From: Acidobacteria bacterium UBA2999
Lineage (GTDB): Bacteria; Acidobacteriota; Vicinamibacteria; Vicinamibacterales; UBA2999
NCBI GenBank assembly: GCA_002346475.1
Contig: DDZV01000022.1
Location: forward strand, 16,437-80,436
Direction: 5' to 3'
Length of the DNA stretch: 64,000 bases
Under the pieces are notes generated by a model. That model saw nothing but the letters and a program-made list of their open reading frames with translations, was not told the DNA's origin and made no database searches. Made by a program: the position numbers and the translations under genes. This document shows, one piece after another, positions 62,301 through 64,000 of this stretch. Numbering within the stretch: the first letter of the stretch is position 1; every line of letters begins with the position of its first letter.

Positions 62301-62885
62301 AATACTGAACTCACCATATGCATCTACTGGATCTTCTCTAGTAAAACCTGCGTCAACTAATAAATCAGCCAAAGTCTGAGGGTCCATTTCGATTCCGGCT
62401 TTAAGCTCTAACGATGCACGACGAATCCGGGCCGGCTTGTTTAATCGCGGAAGGCTAGCTGCCGCTGACGCTATAACCAAACGTGCTGAACCCATTGCTA
62501 TGGCATGGAGCGTACGAGCACGCGCGGAAGCAACGCGAAAATGTGGCTGCATCTCCCGGTACGGATCAATCTGCAAAGAAGGAAAAGGTAGAATCGCACA
62601 GTCAACAGTTTTACTAGTTGCACCTTCGACTGCTTGATAAAAAAAACGAGCGTCGTTAGTTATTTGTTCGACGTCCTTGTCGTTTGGAACAACTAGCAAC
62701 ATCGTGCCACGACCAGCGCGCGCCAGGGCAACAGCTGCTAACGCCTTCGCTGCATGGGAAAGACCAGCCATAACTGAGACCTGCTGATCTAGCTTGGCAC
62801 GAGAAATGGCTGCTTTGAGTAGCGCACCAAGTTTGAGAGATGAGGTTGCTTGAATAGCAGCGCGTTCTGTCACGGGTGTAAACAA
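59343..62885 (-). CDS. mfd: Transcription-repair coupling factor
   Basis: Protein of 1180 residues, full length. UvrB-homology module at the N-terminus (GAFTREDP-like VDAYGEFSIRGGIVDIFPAG, with PYREMQPHF), RNA-polymerase interaction domain (DLVVHVEHGIGKFSGL), RecG-type translocase motor with Walker A LLCGDVGYGKTEVALRA, DEEQRFGV, TMTATPIPRTL, QLRGRIGRSDRPAFAY, and C-terminal D7-type regulatory domain (YGPLPGAVSNLA). Mfd removes stalled polymerase and recruits UvrAB. The start is TTG at 62885 or GTG at 62873. Gap to rfaE2 24 bp. Confidence 0.97.
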   Translation of the reverse strand: MFTPVTERAAIQATSSLKLGALLKAAISRAKLDQQVSVMAGLSHAAKALAAVALARAGRGTMLLVVPNDKDVEQITNDARFFYQAVEGATSKTVDCAILPFPSLQIDPYREMQPHFRVASARARTLHAIAMGSARLVIASAAASLPRLNKPARIRRASLELKAGIEMDPQTLADLLVDAGFTREDPVDAYGEFSIRGGIVDIFPAGDIEPVRIEFVGDMIETLRRYDPATQRSTGVTDQVSIVPLQERFDDEQAILSIIDFIAQTNELRLSVSERKQVEKQGARTWDQLQESYSAIANHDKTVALPPSKLFVEWDELNKCLSSALRFEELAVGESVSHVACQPAQEFQGRITDWVADVRKAHEAGEAVLCLVATPGMVGRTVEILQEYDIVAVSAHQGEDTSRVAVIVGVGTLSRGFRLPAASLHVYTETDVFQQKQRVSNKHQSLVRTFLSDLRDLKVGDLVVHVEHGIGKFSGLKQLSVRPATTKTQEFLELHYAFDNKLFVPVERLDLIQKYTGGTRPKLDRLGGTTWEKAKTRVKKAMRDMAEELLKLYAQRKSISGHVFALDTHWQEEFESTFPYELTPDQVVAIAQIKKDMELPTPMDRLLCGDVGYGKTEVALRAAFKAVMDGKQVALLAPTTILAFQHYKTICDRFSGFPVVIEMISRFRSKKEQNAVITETDSGKVDILVGTHRMLSKDVQFKDLGLLIVDEEQRFGVVHKERIKKIRKSVDVLTMTATPIPRTLNMSLVGIRDMSIIETPPRDRLSIQTSVVKFDPLVIERAIKNELARGGQVYFVHNRVESIFSVAQLIQRLVPEARIVVGHGQMGEAKLERAMMGFVGRDYDILLATTIIENGLDIPNANTMIINRADRYGLSQLYQLRGRIGRSDRPAFAYLLIPPQESLSSVARKRLAAIKEFSDLGSGFRVAALDLEIRGAGNLLGGEQSGHIEAVGFEMYMKLLEETIRGLKGEEIEDEVRATVNLGIDFRIDEQYVPDMNQRLMMYRRVAAARTNAELNTTLTEIRDRYGPLPGAVSNLAEYGKIRIQADSLGVDTIDREGQLVIIKFKTDAKVNPAQVVTIVKNWPGVSLVPPISIKLDLEAVANDPIVKQQKIQSPVHGEESLAKKTRQHSTAGWWTKRATIGEVRPGFTKEAILSQPDTDPNEEGGMFQQLGSLLHALSK

Positions 62886-62909
62886 ATAGCCTAGTAATTG
62901 ATGAAAGGT

Positions 62910-63407
62910 TCAGGAGCCCTTCATATCCTTGCAAATGGATTTAATGAGCTCCGTAGTAGAAAAACCAGGGAAGAACTCCATACAAAGCACTTTTCCGCCA
63001 CGTGCTTCGACAATATCTCGGCCAACAATCGCGTTTAGTGCCCAGTCAGCACCTTTAACTAAGATGTCAGGCTGTAAACGCTTAATAAGAGCGTGAGGGG
63101 TCTCTTCATTAAAGATAACCAGGCCGTCTACAAATGCAAGAGCGCTTATTACCTCCGCTCGCTCCTGTTCCGGAATAACCGGACGCGCTGGACCTTTAAT
63201 TGCCCGAACGGAAGAATCTGAGTTAAGACCAACAATTAATGCGTCGCCAAGAGCCCGCGCTTCTCGTAAATAGCGGACGTGTCCAGGATGAAGCAAGTCA
63301 AACACACCATTAGTAAATACCAACTGGCCACCGCGTGATCGAACCGTTTCTGCTAACTGCACGGCTCCTGCTTCCGTCAGTAACCCTGGAGCTTGCATTC
63401 TTTTCAT
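62910..63407 (-). CDS. rfaE2: D-glycero-beta-D-manno-heptose 1-phosphate adenylyltransferase
   Basis: Protein of 165 residues, cytidylyltransferase fold: VFTNGVFDLLHPGHVRYLRE with the HxGH motif, VGLNSDSSVRAIKGPARPV, and QERAEVISALAFVDGLVIF. It makes ADP-heptose precursor for LPS core (the C-terminal half of E. coli HldE, here a separate gene). The ATG overlaps the stop of the upstream wzt-like gene (ATGA), so translation is coupled and the two belong to one LPS-related operon. Confidence 0.92.
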   Translation of the reverse strand: MKRMQAPGLLTEAGAVQLAETVRSRGGQLVFTNGVFDLLHPGHVRYLREARALGDALIVGLNSDSSVRAIKGPARPVIPEQERAEVISALAFVDGLVIFNEETPHALIKRLQPDILVKGADWALNAIVGRDIVEARGGKVLCMEFFPGFSTTELIKSICKDMKGS

Positions 63408-64000
63408 TCTGTGTCACTCGGTTCGAGAGTTTTCTGTTTCTCTAACTTATTTTGTGACATTTCGTTGTCGAGCGTAATTTTGACTCCTCCAGTAAAGCTC
63501 CATCGATGGTGCGGACGAAAAATTCCAATGTCATTTACTGGTGAGGTTACCCTGCACGTGTACAAATGATGATGGTAATCATAGGGCGCTCCGTTCTGAC
63601 GATGCACAGCAACATCCACCATGTATGTGCCCGCTACAAGATCAAGGCTGTTAATAATAAATGAGACGTCGGCTTCGCTGTGTAACTCACCAAGTTTTAC
63701 TCCTTCAATCTGCGTATTGGTGCCATAACAAGAAACGCCCTCAGCATTGAAAATGCCAATGCCAAATGCGAAGTCGGTCACTGGGTGGGAAGGGCGAACA
63801 CGTAGACGTATTTCCATCTGATCGCCAGTTTCGAAAACCTTCTGTATTTGACCATCACGTCCAAGTAATTGCACATCAAAAATCTCGACCTCACGTGAAC
63901 CCCATCTTCCAGGGCCAGCTTCGTCTTCCGTTTCGTGCTCAACGTCGTCATTTGGAGTGTCGTCAGTCACTGTGGGGGGAGATTTTTTTGTGGCAATAAG
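63404..64000 (-). CDS. Wzt-type O-antigen ABC transporter ATPase, C-terminal part, runs off the window
   Basis: The minus-strand frame is open to the window edge: bases upstream of the GTG at 63970 (LIATKKSPPT) have no stop. The visible part, about 199 residues, is an acidic linker (DDVEHETEDEAGPGRWGSREV) and a Wzt C-terminal beta-sandwich (MEIRLRVRPSHPVTDFAFGI, GTNTQIEGVKLGE, AGTYMVDVAVHRQNGAPYDY, and DIGIFRPHHRWSF). This domain binds the end-modified polysaccharide for export with Wzm. The ABC ATPase domain is presumably beyond the edge. A GTG start at 63970 would be a false truncation. Confidence 0.85.
   Translation of the reverse strand, partial: LIATKKSPPTVTDDTPNDDVEHETEDEAGPGRWGSREVEIFDVQLLGRDGQIQKVFETGDQMEIRLRVRPSHPVTDFAFGIGIFNAEGVSCYGTNTQIEGVKLGELHSEADVSFIINSLDLVAGTYMVDVAVHRQNGAPYDYHHHLYTCRVTSPVNDIGIFRPHHRWSFTGGVKITLDNEMSQNKLEKQKTLEPSDTE

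Noticed and set aside
63404..63970. Complete 188-residue gene starting at GTG 63970
   Set aside because: The frame stays open to the window edge and the product is only the Wzt C-terminal domain, so the true start lies outside.
1..64000. tRNA, rRNA, CRISPR, insertion sequence, prophage or attachment site
   Set aside because: The gaps are mostly under 300 bp and show no cloverleaf, direct-repeat array, transposase or terminal inverted repeats by eye. A tRNAscan or Infernal run would settle the RNA question.

Overview
The window is a compact bacterial chromosome segment of about 45% G+C (estimated by eye). I found no mobile element, CRISPR array, rRNA or tRNA in it. The gene products point to a Gram-negative cell: an outer-membrane beta-barrel, a SurA-like periplasmic chaperone, a heptose-1-phosphate adenylyltransferase, a Wzt-type O-antigen ABC ATPase, a lipoprotein M23 peptidase and a Tat-exported molybdenum enzyme. 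The protein repertoire resembles Acidobacteriota, perhaps a low-GC marine Vicinamibacteria-like lineage: secreted DPP-IV and M28 peptidases, a TonB-receptor-like barrel with a carboxypeptidase-regulatory domain, a PCYCGC protein, DUF1015, a split methylmalonyl-CoA mutase and many NtrC/PDZ-kinase regulators. That placement is inference. Convergent genes often end only 6-35 bp apart.

Layout. 1-2.7 kb: the end of a zinc-ribbon protein, then a coiled-coil protein coupled to a GT4 glycosyltransferase. 2.7-7.0 kb: an NtrC-family regulator with a degenerate GAFTGA loop and its PDZ/multi-TM/GAF/PAS histidine kinase. 7.2-10.2 kb: a beta-barrel protein and a secreted protein behind a good sigma-70 promoter. 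10.5-12.6 kb: eno-gpmA. 13.1-16.4 kb: methylmalonyl-CoA mutase large subunit with two Opp/Dpp-type ATPases. 16.4-21.1 kb: secreted phosphatase-like protein, ABC ATPase, acs, inositol-phosphate synthase. 21.2-25.9 kb: methyltransferase-like protein, polA, pcnB. 25.9-30.1 kb: serC, ccdA, AI-2E exporter and an aminotransferase in one minus-strand operon. 30.6-35.4 kb: PaoABC-like aldehyde/xanthine oxidoreductase with two accessory secreted or Cys-rich proteins. 35.5-50.6 kb: SDR, MTHFR-like protein, S9 peptidase, aminotransferase, glnS, rmuC, M28 and M23 peptidases, DUF1015, fabZ, PCYCGC protein and a hybrid histidine kinase. 50.9-56.5 kb: TPR protein, FliA-like sigma factor, an 81-residue protein that is only a histidine-kinase dimerisation domain, an intact NtrC-type activator and a basic Dabb-fusion protein. 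56.5-64 kb: dusB, a NusG paralogue, a SurA-like protein, mfd, rfaE2 and a partial Wzt, all on the minus strand.

The most interesting unit is 52.5-55.5 kb. The FliA-like sigma gene carries a full match to a sigma-54 promoter (TTGGCAC-N5-TTGCT) ending about 17 nt before a strong ribosome-binding site. A perfect 11+11 bp palindrome lies about 160 bp upstream, where an enhancer for an NtrC-type activator would sit. A sigma-54 activator with intact GAFTGA is encoded next door. Between them lies the stand-alone DHp protein, whose own upstream region holds a near-match to a FliA (sigma-28) promoter. The arrangement reads as a sigma-54 to sigma-28 cascade with a catalytic-domain-less phosphotransfer or decoy protein wired into it. 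Other departures from the norm are a Pol I whose proofreading DxE motif is lost, an M23 peptidase with HxD in place of HxH, and two promoters that would make leaderless mRNAs (pcnB and the hybrid kinase).
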